DNA of 64,000 nt from Calditrichia bacterium (lineage in GTDB: Bacteria > Calditrichota > Calditrichia > RBG-13-44-9 > J075), in contig JANQRS010000051.1 of assembly GCA_028284445.1 (NCBI GenBank), positions 124,001-188,000 on the forward strand, in the 5' to 3' direction. The notes below the pieces were generated by a model that made no database searches, was not told the origin of the DNA, and was given only the letters and a program-made list of their open reading frames with translations. Numbering within the stretch: the first letter of the stretch is position 1; every line of letters starts with the position of its first letter. Positions 8,733-17,933 of this stretch are shown piece by piece. The position numbers and the translations under genes were made by a program.

Positions 8733-10136
8733 TTAGTTTATCTCCACATACTGCTTCAGCCAATTCTTGATTTGTCCGGCATCTACTTCCGCACCGCGAA
8801 CGAGACCGAAATCATCATATTGTTCCTGAGCCGCCGCACTATTGCATTCCGGCGGCATGCCCCCGGGAATCGCGTCGCTAACCGCAATGATTTTCGCAGT
8901 TTTGGCATCGCGCAGCGTGATCACCTTATCCCGAATAATTCGTCGCACCGCTTCATCTTCGAAGCGACATTCTCCGATTAAGCGTTCGCGCTCCTCAATT
9001 GCGGCAACCAGTTCTGCCTTATCGAGCGAAGCGGGTTGCCAATCCAGCATCTCTTCGGGCAACCAACGGTACCAGTTCCTACTGCCCTTATAGTCACTCG
9101 CCTCAAACAACATCAAGGGGTGGAGGCCGGGGCCTTCGCGGTACCCACCGGCACCAGCAGCACCTTCCCCATCGGCAACGCCCTGGAGGGCGAATTTCAT
9201 ATCGGATTCAGCCATCAAGCGCTGATGATCTACGTAGACATATCCGCCAAAAATCAGGCCGGCAAGCAGTAAGGCCACCAAACTGTATTTGATAATGCGC
9301 GCTGTGCGGGCGCTGCCTGCGCCGCCGTAAATCGTCTCCGGAAACTGCAGCGCTTCCGGCGTCAGGCTGATCACCTGTGAGCGGTCGGCATTTAACTCAT
9401 CAATGCGGGCAATCATGGCGGAAAACACATCGAAATTAGCAAGATCGCCGCTCGAGAAGTAGCGCCACCAGAGGCCTTTATTGTCAGCACGGTCAATTGT
9501 TACAGACTTGAATGTCGTGTCAAAGTCGAATTGTCCGACTTCCGCCCAGCTGATTTTCTTGTCTTTGGATGTTAGGCCTTCGCGGCTTATAGACAGCTCT
9601 CGACCAAAATGAACTTGCCCGCCGGAGCGGTAAATTTCTTCGGCCCTGGGCTGCAATTTTGCGCTGATTTGCTCCTGAAGTACCTTGCCCAAGCCGCGCA
9701 TATCGACCAGTCCGCCCACATTTAATCTTTCCCCATCAACGTTGTAGAGCTCGTAGCTCCAGTTGATCGGCACCGATGGGCGATCATTTCGATGCCGTAC
9801 AATTTCGTAAATTTCTGATACTTCTTCCCAACGCCACGTGTGCTCACTATTCCAGGTGTAGTGGGTAAATCCATCTTCAAAAAGCGTTAGTTTCAAAGCG
9901 CGATGATATGAGGCGTAGGAAAAAGATGCGATCGCTAATAGCGCCAACAAAACACAAATCGAGCTGTGCACAAAAATGGAATCACGGCGAAAGCTTTCGC
10001 CGATAACGGAGTAGTCAGTGAACCACGCGCTTTGAATGAGGATGTAAAACGAAATCAGAAAGCTTATCGCCAGCACAACGACGGCGCCGGTCAAGATGCT
10101 CGGCACCCGAGAGTCGGCTGAATAGATAGCCAGCAA
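8733..10136 (-). CDS. Membrane protein with two PH-like (DUF6585/YcxB-type) modules
   Basis: A 467-residue unknown. Two membrane helices lie near residues 15-38 and 60-76, followed by LTLFEDGFTHY...WRWEEVSEIYE, a pattern typical of PH-like bacterial domains (DUF6585 or YcxB-like). A second similar block begins near 178 (ELSISREGLTSKDKKISWAEVGQFDFD). A third helix is at about 283-303, and the C-terminal 160 residues are probably exported or cytosolic with no family I know. The only available start is a TTG at 10136 with a poorly spaced AGGTGA, so the start is uncertain. It is directly upstream of the zinc-ribbon protease, suggesting joint function in envelope quality control (inference). Confidence 0.6.
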   Translation of the reverse strand: MLAIYSADSRVPSILTGAVVVLAISFLISFYILIQSAWFTDYSVIGESFRRDSIFVHSSICVLLALLAIASFSYASYHRALKLTLFEDGFTHYTWNSEHTWRWEEVSEIYEIVRHRNDRPSVPINWSYELYNVDGERLNVGGLVDMRGLGKVLQEQISAKLQPRAEEIYRSGGQVHFGRELSISREGLTSKDKKISWAEVGQFDFDTTFKSVTIDRADNKGLWWRYFSSGDLANFDVFSAMIARIDELNADRSQVISLTPEALQFPETIYGGAGSARTARIIKYSLVALLLAGLIFGGYVYVDHQRLMAESDMKFALQGVADGEGAAGAGGYREGPGLHPLMLFEASDYKGSRNWYRWLPEEMLDWQPASLDKAELVAAIEERERLIGECRFEDEAVRRIIRDKVITLRDAKTAKIIAVSDAIPGGMPPECNSAAAQEQYDDFGLVRGAEVDAGQIKNWLKQYVEIN

Positions 10137-10255
10137 TTCACCTAGATGCGGTGATTCAACAGCAATAGTTTGGATGGTTTGGCCCCCTCAGCTTAAGAAC
10201 AGTGAAAACATAAGCATAGGGCGAAACATATCCAATAGTGGATTGATGAAGGCGT

Positions 10256-10963
10256 CTAGGATGGGTTGATCTGAATCCAGGTCGCTCTGGCAACGCCGCA
10301 TAGCTCGCCGGAAGCAGAAAAGATGGCAGTGCCGGCAAAATTCTTGCGTCCGTCGCTGCCAATCGCCCAACCGGTGACCACATATGATTGTCCGGCATAC
10401 ACATCGGCATCAATACGGCAGGCAAAGCGTCCCAGTACCATAACTTTTTCTTCCGAGGCATCCAGCGCTGAAGCGCCCGGACAATCGAGAGCTGCCCAGA
10501 TAAACTGCGGCTTTACTCGCCCTTGCTCATCGGCGAGATTATCTGAGGGTACCCAGGGCGCCAGCACATATCTGCCGTCTGCACTGTTCCCGGGAAAAAT
10601 ACGAAGTCCATCCCCTTCCTGGCGATCCGGACCGCAGACAAAGCATGTCGGAAAAGCATGCGAATCAAAACCATAGTATTTTTTCGATGCTGTCTCAGCA
10701 GCTTCGAGAGATGGAGCCGTCATTGGCGGCTGTAAATCCAGCTCAATCGCTTGCGCGACAGCGGCCCGATGACCATCTGCTCGCAAAACAACAGTACCAT
10801 CCTTGACTTCAATATCCATTGGTGATTCCAGGGGCGGTGGCAACCGCAAAGTCACCTCGGCGGTTCCCTCAACATGGGCAGCCAGCATACCACAAGTATA
10901 TCCACCGTTGCCGGAGGTTGGTGGGCCATTGAAGCGTTGATTGATTACTAATACAATTGACAT
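10256..10963 (-). CDS. Hotdog-fold thioesterase-like protein
   Basis: A 235-residue protein related to a group of uncharacterised hotdog-fold proteins, recognised by RFNGPPTSGNGGYTCG at residues 10-25, LRLPPPLE near 40, a conserved CFVCGPDRQEGDGLRIFPG block near 107-125 and a WAALDCPGASA block near 157. It probably acts on acyl-CoA or a similar thioester, but the catalytic residue cannot be assigned. AAGGAGAA lies 8-9 nt before the ATG. Palindrome copy A1 sits in its 5' flank, between it and the helicase gene upstream, and may influence its expression. Confidence 0.72.
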   Translation of the reverse strand: MSIVLVINQRFNGPPTSGNGGYTCGMLAAHVEGTAEVTLRLPPPLESPMDIEVKDGTVVLRADGHRAAVAQAIELDLQPPMTAPSLEAAETASKKYYGFDSHAFPTCFVCGPDRQEGDGLRIFPGNSADGRYVLAPWVPSDNLADEQGRVKPQFIWAALDCPGASALDASEEKVMVLGRFACRIDADVYAGQSYVVTGWAIGSDGRKNFAGTAIFSASGELCGVARATWIQINPS

Positions 10964-10983
10964 TTTTCAAATTCTCCTTAACG

Positions 10984-11025
10984 ATCCCCCCTATATGTCT
11001 CCCCGGGGGGACATATAGGGGGGAT
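10984..11025. repeat. Palindromic repeat family A, copy A1
   Basis: A 42-bp near-perfect palindrome capped by ATCCCCCC and GGGGGGAT with a CCCCGGGG-type centre. It lies between deaD and the hotdog gene, 20 bp upstream of the latter's ATG. There is no T-run on either side, so it is not a standard terminator. Three more copies occur in the window (21726, 23941 and 49675). Confidence 0.85.
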
Positions 11026-11082
11026 TGTGCGCCAAACTCTGAAGGAATTTCAGGGATTATCACTATCAAGAACAGCGCTCTC

Positions 11083-12669
11083 TTAGCTCCGCTTGCCCTT
11101 GCGGGACTTGCGGGCAACTTCAACAAATACCCGCTCGCGGCGCTTGGCAGTCTTGAAGTAGCGTAGGATCGCTTCTGCATCCTTGAATGGCACCGTAATG
11201 AACGAATAGCCATCAAGCACCTGAACATCGTCGATTCGTCGGCCGTCAACACCCACCTTGGTATTGATCAGCTGCACCAGCTTGCGCTTGCTCATATTAT
11301 CACGCTTGCCAATACCCACAAACAGGCGGGTTTTGCCCTTCAGGGTTGGCTGGCCATCACGGATTTCATTGTAATTGCGCGGATTCAGCTCATCCTGGAA
11401 GGTATGATGCAGCAAGGCGGCAATCGCTTTTTCCGGAGAATGCTGTTCCAGCAACTCATTCGCCAGCTGAATAAACTCGCCGGGAAGCTGGTTGTCGGTG
11501 GCTTTTTCAACGATCCCGCGAATCCGGCTACGCTTGGCTTCTATGACTTCGCGTACTTTCGGAATTTTCTCGCGACGAATTTGGGTGCGCGCCGCCTTTT
11601 TGATAACCATCAGCCTGCGAATCTCAGCCGGCGTAACAAAAGTAATCGCCGTGCCTTCACGGCCTGCGCGACCGGTTCGTCCAATTCGGTGCACGTACGC
11701 TTCCGGATCTTGCGGAATTGAATAGTTAATCACATGCGTCAGATTGTTTATATCAATCCCACGCGCAGCGACATCCGTCGCCACCAGAATATTGACGCGA
11801 CGAGATTTGAACTTGCCGAGCACATTCTCCCGCTGCGATTGCGAGATGTCGCCATGAATGCCTTCTGCGGCGTAGCCACGGTCAGTCAGGCGCTTCGCCA
11901 CTTCGTTGACATCTACTTTTGTCCGGCAAAACACCAGGCCGTAAAAGTCATCTTCTACATCTATGATACGACATAAGGCTTCGAATTTATTGGCACGGCT
12001 CACTTCAAAGTAAATTTGATCGGTAAGATCGGTTGTCACATGCTGCGGCGTGGTCTTGATAAGTTCATAGTCCTTCATGTACTTTTTGGCGACCTTCATG
12101 ATCTCGCGAGGCATGGTGGCAGAAAACAACAGGGTGATACGCTCTTCACTGGTCGAGTCCAGAATAGACTTGACGTCCTCTATGAATCCCATGTTGAGCA
12201 TCTCGTCAGCCTCATCGAGCACCACAAATGAAACGCGATCCAGCTTCAAAGTGCCCCGATTCAAATGATCGAGAATCCTTCCCGGCGTGCCGGCAATAAT
12301 ATCAACGCCCTGTTTCAGGCGCTTGAACTGCTGATCGATGGACTGACCGCCGTAAATCGGAATGACGCGTAACTTGCGCTTTCCCTTCAGTGAATTCAAT
12401 TCTTCAGCGACCTGAATTGCCAGTTCCCGGGTCGGTGCGAGCACCAGGGCCTGAACATGCTTTGCCTTGTCGTGAAGGCGTTCAATGATAGGTATGCCGA
12501 ACGCGGCAGTTTTGCCGGTACCGGTTTGCGCCTGGCCGACAATGTCGCGTTCAGCGGTCAATAATCCCGGTATTACTTTTTGCTGAATGGGGGTTGGCTC
12601 CTCGAAGCCTTTTTCTGCAAGCGCCTTCAGCATCAGTGGCGAAAGCCCCATTTTTTCAAATTTTTCCAA
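11083..12669 (-). CDS. deaD: DEAD-box RNA helicase with C-terminal RNA-binding domain
   Basis: A 528-residue ATP-dependent RNA helicase. Helicase motifs are in order: Q motif (FEEPTPIQ, about 18-25), AQTGTGKTAA (motif I), PTRELAIQ (Ia), TPGRILDH (Ib), DEAD (II), SAT (III), ARGIDI (V) and HRIGRTGR (VI). Residues from about 450 (TRLFVGIGKRDNMSK) form the DbpA/CsdA-type RNA-binding domain, and the C-terminus is basic. The length and domain order fit DeaD/CsdA enzymes in ribosome assembly and cold adaptation. The start is a TTG at 12669 with AAGGA 6-7 nt upstream, better supported than the ATG at residue 7. Transcription may continue into the hotdog gene. Confidence 0.96.
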   Translation of the reverse strand: MEKFEKMGLSPLMLKALAEKGFEEPTPIQQKVIPGLLTAERDIVGQAQTGTGKTAAFGIPIIERLHDKAKHVQALVLAPTRELAIQVAEELNSLKGKRKLRVIPIYGGQSIDQQFKRLKQGVDIIAGTPGRILDHLNRGTLKLDRVSFVVLDEADEMLNMGFIEDVKSILDSTSEERITLLFSATMPREIMKVAKKYMKDYELIKTTPQHVTTDLTDQIYFEVSRANKFEALCRIIDVEDDFYGLVFCRTKVDVNEVAKRLTDRGYAAEGIHGDISQSQRENVLGKFKSRRVNILVATDVAARGIDINNLTHVINYSIPQDPEAYVHRIGRTGRAGREGTAITFVTPAEIRRLMVIKKAARTQIRREKIPKVREVIEAKRSRIRGIVEKATDNQLPGEFIQLANELLEQHSPEKAIAALLHHTFQDELNPRNYNEIRDGQPTLKGKTRLFVGIGKRDNMSKRKLVQLINTKVGVDGRRIDDVQVLDGYSFITVPFKDAEAILRYFKTAKRRERVFVEVARKSRKGKRS

Positions 12670-12749
12670 ACGTTTTCCTTATTCTCGGGTGATGTTACTT
12701 TAAACACCCTGTATATAAGCCTAAACGTCGCCATTTGAAACAGCTATTT

Positions 12750-13859
12750 TTATTGGAAGGAGCGTAGATCACTAAGAGAGGTGCCATTGAGGGCGGCTTC
12801 ATTATCGAACACATCACGCAACTGCCTGGCAAGATGCCGCGAGAATGCCAGCGCGCCTTCGAAACTGAAGTGGCCGTAGTCGATAAACACCTGGTCATCC
12901 AGCTGGCAATCTTCTGGCGTTTCCCAAAAGAAGACCGGATACTTATGTTGAAGCCCCTGGATGAATCTACGATGGTTTTCAAATTCTGTACGGCGGCGCT
13001 CGTCGTTCAACACATAATCGTAGTAGGTCGCCTTCACAGGGGGATGAACCAGCACCACGCGGATGCCATTGTCATCGCAAAAGGCGAGTAGTTCCTCAAG
13101 AATCGCCGCCTTTCGGGATGAGAAGGTATATTCAGTCAGATGATAACGGGAAATATTTTCCGGAAAGAAGTTGCTGTCTTCACGCCGGCGGTCTTCATCT
13201 GCCTGATCGGAATGATAGAGCGGCGGCGGAATCGTGTCGGCGACCGGCTCCAGCTTGCCGGTAGCCAGGTTTACATACTCACGCAAGGTTCTGCGCGGAA
13301 TATAGTTGGCCATCAACCTGCTGCGCACATCCAGGGATTCTACGGCATTTCTTTCATCAAAGGAAGCCCAAACATCAAACTCGTGCGGATAGTCTTCCGG
13401 AATTCGCGTGACCGGGTTGATGATGCTGCGATTGAAGGTCCAGGGATTAATTTCCAGCACCAGCATGTCAATATTGTCCAGCGATTGGGTGGTCTCTCGA
13501 AGAATCACCAGTGCCTGCCAGGGCCCGAAACTGGGTTGAGCCAAATTCAGAAAGCGCATGCTGCCGGTAGAGTCAAGTTCATTAAATGTTGCAGGATGAA
13601 TGGCGGAATGGAAGCGGGAGCTACCCATAAACACCACCAACTTTTCGTCGTCAGCCGCACTGTTCTCCAGATTTTGCTCAAGACAGCGAACGATTTTTCC
13701 AATTCGCGATCCGTTCATTTTCCAGGCACGCCCGCCGGTCACGGCCACTGATGCGATCAGCAAGAGGAGCACAATGCCAAGAGCCAGCAGCGCAGAAGGC
13801 TTCAACGACGGCAATCCAGGCAATGAACTAGAACTGAAAATAGATGAACGGCTGGGCAT
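12750..13859 (-). CDS. Membrane-anchored SGNH-like O-acyltransferase partner of MBOAT protein
   Basis: A 369-residue protein with one N-terminal membrane helix (about 22-43) and an extracytoplasmic SGNH/GDSL-like domain. The nucleophile block is FMGSSRFHS near 77-85 and the C-terminal Asp/His block is IDYGHFSFEGA near 333-343, as in DltD/AlgJ/AlgX-like proteins. It overlaps the MBOAT gene by 32 bp, the usual pairing in which MBOAT moves an acyl group across the membrane and the SGNH protein places it on a polymer. The target (polysaccharide, teichoic-acid-like or other) is unknown; no polysaccharide genes are adjacent. It ends 80 bp before deaD on the same strand. Confidence 0.8.
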   Translation of the reverse strand: MPSRSSIFSSSSLPGLPSLKPSALLALGIVLLLLIASVAVTGGRAWKMNGSRIGKIVRCLEQNLENSAADDEKLVVFMGSSRFHSAIHPATFNELDSTGSMRFLNLAQPSFGPWQALVILRETTQSLDNIDMLVLEINPWTFNRSIINPVTRIPEDYPHEFDVWASFDERNAVESLDVRSRLMANYIPRRTLREYVNLATGKLEPVADTIPPPLYHSDQADEDRRREDSNFFPENISRYHLTEYTFSSRKAAILEELLAFCDDNGIRVVLVHPPVKATYYDYVLNDERRRTEFENHRRFIQGLQHKYPVFFWETPEDCQLDDQVFIDYGHFSFEGALAFSRHLARQLRDVFDNEAALNGTSLSDLRSFQ

Positions 13860-15246
13860 TGCTTTCTCCGATCACAATCAACAGGACAATTAATAATGCA
13901 TACACACTGCCGCGAACCGCGCGCGGCCAGCTATCAACAAAGGGCACTTCGCGGTCATCACGAAAACAGAGATAATCGATCACAACCGCGAAGAAGCCAT
14001 AAAACAGCACGTACATTAGCATTCCCGGCAGGGCATAGGTGCCTCCGGCAGCGATGGCAGTGAGATAATCAAGCGCATTGGCCAATGAGCTTGCGCGGAA
14101 AAACACCCAGGCCAAACACACCAGGTTAAACGTGACAAACACCTTTCCTAACCAAAGCATAAATGGGCCCGGCTCGCGCGGAATGGTAGTAACACCAACT
14201 TTCTTCCCCTTCAGCATGAACTTGTGAACGGCCAGGTATCCTCCATGCAGGCCGCCCCAAATTACAAAATTCCAGCCGGCGCCATGCCATAATCCACCGA
14301 GTAGCATGGTCAGCATATTATTGATGTAGGTGCGCGCTTCCCCCTTGCGATTCCCGCCAAGCGGTATGTAGAGATAATCGCGTAGCCAGGCAGATAGTGA
14401 CATATGCCAACGACGCCAGAATTCGGTGATATTGGGCGAAAGATAGGGCTGACGAAAGTTCAAGCATAGTTCGATACCGAGTAGACGGCTCACTCCGCGA
14501 GCAATATCGGTATATCCGGCAAAATCACCATAAATCTGCAGGGCAAACAGCCACACGCCGAAGAAGAGCGTGAAGCCGCCGTATTTCTCGGGGCTGGTAA
14601 AACAATCATCCACCAGGGGCGCCACGCCGTCGGCAATAAAGACCTTTTTGAAGAAGCCCATTAGTATCAGCTGCAAACCAGTATAAATCATTTGCGGCTC
14701 TATGATGCGAGGCCGTTCTATCTGCGGCAATAGGTGGGTCGAGCGCTCAATCGGCCCGGCCACCAGCTGTGGAAAAAAGGCCACATAAAGAGCAAATGAG
14801 AGGATATTGTCCGTTGGTGTTTCCTTGCCGCGATAGACATCAATCGTATAAGCAAGCGTTTGGAAGGTATAGAAACTGATACCAACCGGTAGAATAATGG
14901 TCAGTGTGACATAGTCCAGCTGCATGCCCATCGATTCAAAGACACGTGTTGCTGAGTCGGCGAAAAAATTGAAGTATTTGAAGAATCCGAGAATGCCAAG
15001 ATTGGTGCAAAGGCTCAGTAGCAATGCCTGTTTGCGATATTGCGGATAGCGCTTGATCCAGTGTGCGCAATTGTAGTCAACAACCGTCGAAATAAACAAT
15101 AAGGAAAGGAAGCGCCAGTCCCACCAGCCATAGAACACGTACGAAGCCAGCAGCAATAACACATTCTGCGCACGATGCTGTAAACGGACATAGAGCAACC
15201 AAACTATGGCAAAGAACAGCGGAAATGTGAAAGAATTGAATAACAT
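13828..15246 (-). CDS. MBOAT-family membrane O-acyltransferase (AlgI/DltB-like)
   Basis: A 472-residue polytopic protein with about eleven hydrophobic segments. It carries the family signatures: an RGVSRLLG ... FRQPYLSPNITEFWRRWH segment (the conserved FWRRWHMSLS region near 285) and the active-site His in LLGGLWHGAGWNF near 330. The length and motif order match AlgI/PatA/DltB proteins, which transfer an acetyl or other acyl group through the cytoplasmic membrane. The 3' end overlaps the SGNH partner gene by 32 bp, so the two are co-translated. Confidence 0.95.
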   Translation of the reverse strand: MLFNSFTFPLFFAIVWLLYVRLQHRAQNVLLLLASYVFYGWWDWRFLSLLFISTVVDYNCAHWIKRYPQYRKQALLLSLCTNLGILGFFKYFNFFADSATRVFESMGMQLDYVTLTIILPVGISFYTFQTLAYTIDVYRGKETPTDNILSFALYVAFFPQLVAGPIERSTHLLPQIERPRIIEPQMIYTGLQLILMGFFKKVFIADGVAPLVDDCFTSPEKYGGFTLFFGVWLFALQIYGDFAGYTDIARGVSRLLGIELCLNFRQPYLSPNITEFWRRWHMSLSAWLRDYLYIPLGGNRKGEARTYINNMLTMLLGGLWHGAGWNFVIWGGLHGGYLAVHKFMLKGKKVGVTTIPREPGPFMLWLGKVFVTFNLVCLAWVFFRASSLANALDYLTAIAAGGTYALPGMLMYVLFYGFFAVVIDYLCFRDDREVPFVDSWPRAVRGSVYALLIVLLIVIGESNAQPFIYFQF

Positions 15247-15362
15247 TTCACCTGAAACCGGATCACTGAGCAGGAAAATAATTGGTCAAAATATGATGTG
15301 AATATCGGCAGAAACAGCAATTTTTATAATTGATCGGTCGCAAGAAAATGAAAAAAAATTCC

Positions 15363-16214
15363 TTATTGTATCAGATCGCGGTCATTCAATAAGGTTTGCA
15401 TGCGGATTACGTCAAAATGGCGGGTTCCGGAAGAAAGGACATCGGAATTAATCGATTCCTGCCGCAGTGCGAGCAGGATGGTCTTGCGATTAAAGATCGC
15501 TGTATACTTACGAATCGGGCCGCTGATGCTTTGCAGCCAGCTATGTGAGGAAATGCGATAGCGGACGTAGCCGTCGTTCTCCAGCTTGTTTGCCAGCCTC
15601 TCAAATTCGAGATAGGGCACTCTTTTGCCAAAGCCGAGCTCAACATAGCGCATGTACCAGCGCTCCGTTGACATATCAGGCTGATCCCATAAAATACTGA
15701 GCATGCGAATTTGATCATCGCTGAGTGAAATGCGCAGCGGCAGGCTATTTTCATTGTCACCAAACTTGGACAGCCATTTGCCAAGCGAACTGGCGATCGC
15801 CATAATCGGTAGCATCACCGGGCGATTGGTTCGGGCGTCCTCAGACATGCCTTCCAGTCGGAATTGATCTTTGACATAGCTGTCGCTTTGCTGAAAAACA
15901 AAGCCAGGAATATCGTATGGGTCGGCAGATTCATTGCTGAGACCAAATGATGGCAAGAATTTGTCGCTTCGCGGGACGCGATATTGAAGGGTAAATGATT
16001 GGCCAAGACGATCCTGATTTTCCCAAAGCCAGAGCTGTATTTTTGCCTGAAGAGACATGCGCGGCGACATTTGTATACCGTAGTGATAGTAGGCGAGCGT
16101 CATGATATCCAGCGAATCACTGCCTTCCGCTTCGGCATCAAAAAGCGCCTGTCCGAAACTGACGGAAAACAGTCCGAGGAGAAGAAAAGGAATAATGATG
16201 TTGCTGACTTTCAT
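15363..16214 (-). CDS. Secreted protein of unknown function
   Basis: A 283-residue protein with a clear signal peptide (MKVSNIIIPFLLLGLFSVSFGQ, cut after about residue 21). The mature part has no cysteines or repeats that I can assign. Residues about 165-225 (LSDDQIRMLSILWD ... LEFERLANKLENDGYVRYR) loosely recall a winged-helix arrangement of the MarR/BlaI kind, which would be odd in an exported protein, so this may be chance. It lies 116 bp upstream of the MBOAT gene on the same strand and 36 bp downstream of the DUF1801 gene. I do not recognise a family. Confidence 0.6.
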   Translation of the reverse strand: MKVSNIIIPFLLLGLFSVSFGQALFDAEAEGSDSLDIMTLAYYHYGIQMSPRMSLQAKIQLWLWENQDRLGQSFTLQYRVPRSDKFLPSFGLSNESADPYDIPGFVFQQSDSYVKDQFRLEGMSEDARTNRPVMLPIMAIASSLGKWLSKFGDNENSLPLRISLSDDQIRMLSILWDQPDMSTERWYMRYVELGFGKRVPYLEFERLANKLENDGYVRYRISSHSWLQSISGPIRKYTAIFNRKTILLALRQESINSDVLSSGTRHFDVIRMQTLLNDRDLIQ

Positions 16215-16250
16215 ATCGTTTTAACTCATCTTCCCCGCCGAGGTTTCACC

Positions 16251-16628
16251 TCAAACGCCTTCGATATCCGCTTTTCGCTGCAGATATGCTTCGATCAGAA
16301 CATCTTCCAGCACATCGAGTTTCATATCGGCAACAGACTTGAAACGGATACTGCCGTTGCCAATATACAGCAAACCTTTTTCATCGAGCTCATCAACGTA
16401 TTTGTCGACAACATCTTTTTCTGCAACAAGCAAGGTGAGGAATTCCCCCTTGTCAGCCAGAATGAATAGCGGACCCTTCAGGGCGTACACCGGCATTCCA
16501 TATTGCATTTTCTCTTCGGTCTCCGGTGCATGCTGATGTATCAGCTCCCGAATTTTTTGCAAGGATTGACGTCGGGCATCACTGAGATCCTGCAAGTATT
16601 CATCGACAGATGTGGCTGTTGACTTCAT
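16251..16628 (-). CDS. DUF1801 (YdhG-like) small protein
   Basis: A 125-residue protein of the DUF1801/YdhG superfamily, recognised by SVDEYLQDLSDARRQSLQKI at the N-terminus and EEKMQYGMPVYALKGPLFILAD near residues 38-60. Proteins with this fold include the Bacillus iron chaperone Fra (YdhG), but most members have no known role. No metal-binding motif stands out here. It sits 26 bp after the SDR gene and 36 bp before the secreted unknown, all on the minus strand. Confidence 0.8.
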   Translation of the reverse strand: MKSTATSVDEYLQDLSDARRQSLQKIRELIHQHAPETEEKMQYGMPVYALKGPLFILADKGEFLTLLVAEKDVVDKYVDELDEKGLLYIGNGSIRFKSVADMKLDVLEDVLIEAYLQRKADIEGV

Positions 16629-16654
16629 CGGCAGCCCTCCGCATTAGGTATCGC

Positions 16655-17596
16655 TTATTCTGCCAGCAGGCGATCGATCAGACCGTCCTGCCAGTAGCCA
16701 TAGAATTCGTCATCACACCGCTTCAGGCGGTATTGATATTTCTCCTGCACGTGTTTCCCCCAGTGAGGCCGATTTCCATCGATATCTGTAAACCCGTACA
16801 TATCGCTTAAGTCCCAGGAACTGAAGACACGGCCACTTTTCTCGGCCAATTGAGGATCTGCGGCCAGTGCAGCAATGGCCCTGCCAACAAAAAAGGGCGT
16901 TTCGGAGGCAATGAAATCTGCATCAGCCTTCACGCCTTCTTTCCAGTTCTCTTCAGTCACACCAAAATGCTCAAGCATCGCTTCAGATCGCAGGAAACCA
17001 GGGGTCACCGCAACAACAGAGAGATCTTTCTTACGTAATTCCCAGGCCATTGCGAATGCCACACGTATCAGCCCGGTTTTTATCATATCATAAAAGAGAT
17101 TGCCGCGATATTCGTAGGTGTTGCCGTCGGTGATTTCAACGATCATCCCGCCGGATTGCTCAAGCATTAAGGGCGTTGCGGCCCGGGAAGTGATAAGGTG
17201 GGTGTGAATGGCCTGTTTGAGCAATGCAAAGCCCTGATCCAGATTAAGTTCCCAGTATGATTTCCCCCATTCCGTCAAGGCGTCACCACCCCAGATATCG
17301 TTAATGAGGATATTTAAGCGACCCTGCTCCTTCTCAATCGTAGCTATTAGCTCGTTCACTGCGCTGGCATCGCTGTGATCAACACGCAGGGGAATGCCGA
17401 CACCGCCGTAAGCGTCCACCATCTCGGCAGTCTCTTCTATGGTCTCCGGACGCTTCGCATTGACTTCGCCTTTTCGACTACTGCGCCCGGTGCAATAAAC
17501 CGTTGCGCCAGCTTCACCGAGCATGCAGGCAATACCTCTCCCCGCCCCCCGCGTGGCACCGGCAACAAGCGCAATTTTGTTTTCCAATGGCTTCAT
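16655..17596 (-). CDS. SDR-family oxidoreductase
   Basis: A 313-residue short-chain dehydrogenase/reductase. The Rossmann motif is GATRGAGRG (13-21); Asp114 in the region after LNILIN replaces the usual NAG, and the catalytic Tyr/Lys pair is YDMIK (YxxxK) in NLFYDMIKTG near 168. The C-terminal 60 residues (DMYGFTDIDGNRPHWGKHVQ) are longer than in typical SDRs and are seen in a subgroup of uncharacterised bacterial SDRs. NADP preference is suggested by the basic GRSSRKG after beta-2. The substrate is unknown. It starts next to the octamer array at 17.7-17.9 kb. Confidence 0.9.
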   Translation of the reverse strand: MKPLENKIALVAGATRGAGRGIACMLGEAGATVYCTGRSSRKGEVNAKRPETIEETAEMVDAYGGVGIPLRVDHSDASAVNELIATIEKEQGRLNILINDIWGGDALTEWGKSYWELNLDQGFALLKQAIHTHLITSRAATPLMLEQSGGMIVEITDGNTYEYRGNLFYDMIKTGLIRVAFAMAWELRKKDLSVVAVTPGFLRSEAMLEHFGVTEENWKEGVKADADFIASETPFFVGRAIAALAADPQLAEKSGRVFSSWDLSDMYGFTDIDGNRPHWGKHVQEKYQYRLKRCDDEFYGYWQDGLIDRLLAE

Positions 17597-17933
17597 AAAA
17601 CATCTATTTGATTTTTTACAACTTACGATTGTCCAGGCATGTTTTCAAGAGATGAAAAATGATACTGGATGCCCGATACTGGATATTCGCTGCAGAGAGC
17701 TCCGGGCCTTCAGAATGATGGAATACTGGAATACTGGAATACTGAAAAGAACTTGCTTTGAAAGTCGGTACCCAACAGCTTCCATCATTCCATCATTCCA
17801 TCATTCCATCATTCCATCATTCCATCATTCCATCATTCCATCATTCCATCATTCCATCATTCCATTCTGATAGCGCACTGAGGCAATAGGATCTCTTCAC
17901 AATGACAAATGCTACCTCAGTAGACATCCTTCA
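17597..17933. other. 337-bp gene-free stretch carrying octamer tandem repeats
   Basis: The stretch separates the SDR gene from the end of the halogenase-like operon. Most of its middle is the two octamer arrays listed next. Both strands give open frames here only because 8-bp repeats are stop-free in several frames. No promoter could be assigned with confidence. Confidence 0.6.
17721..17865. repeat. Two octamer tandem arrays (GAATACTG x3; TCCATCAT x10)
   Basis: GAATACTG is repeated three times at 17721-17744. TCCATCAT is repeated ten times without a mismatch at 17781-17860, followed by a partial unit to 17865. CAGAATGATGGA at 17711-17722 is complementary to the array units, so the transcript could fold back. 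Perfect identity of the units suggests recent slippage. Confidence 0.95.

Noticed and set aside
10984..11025. Rho-independent terminator for deaD
   Set aside because: The palindrome is strong but is followed by no T-run on the minus strand, and the other family members also lie in leader or gene-internal positions.
15363..16214. Transcriptional regulator
   Set aside because: The signal peptide argues against it and the winged-helix resemblance is weak.
17523..17870. Plus-strand frame ending in IIPSFHHS repeats
   Set aside because: It starts inside the SDR gene on the other strand and continues in the TCCATCAT array; an artefact of stop-free 8-bp repeats.
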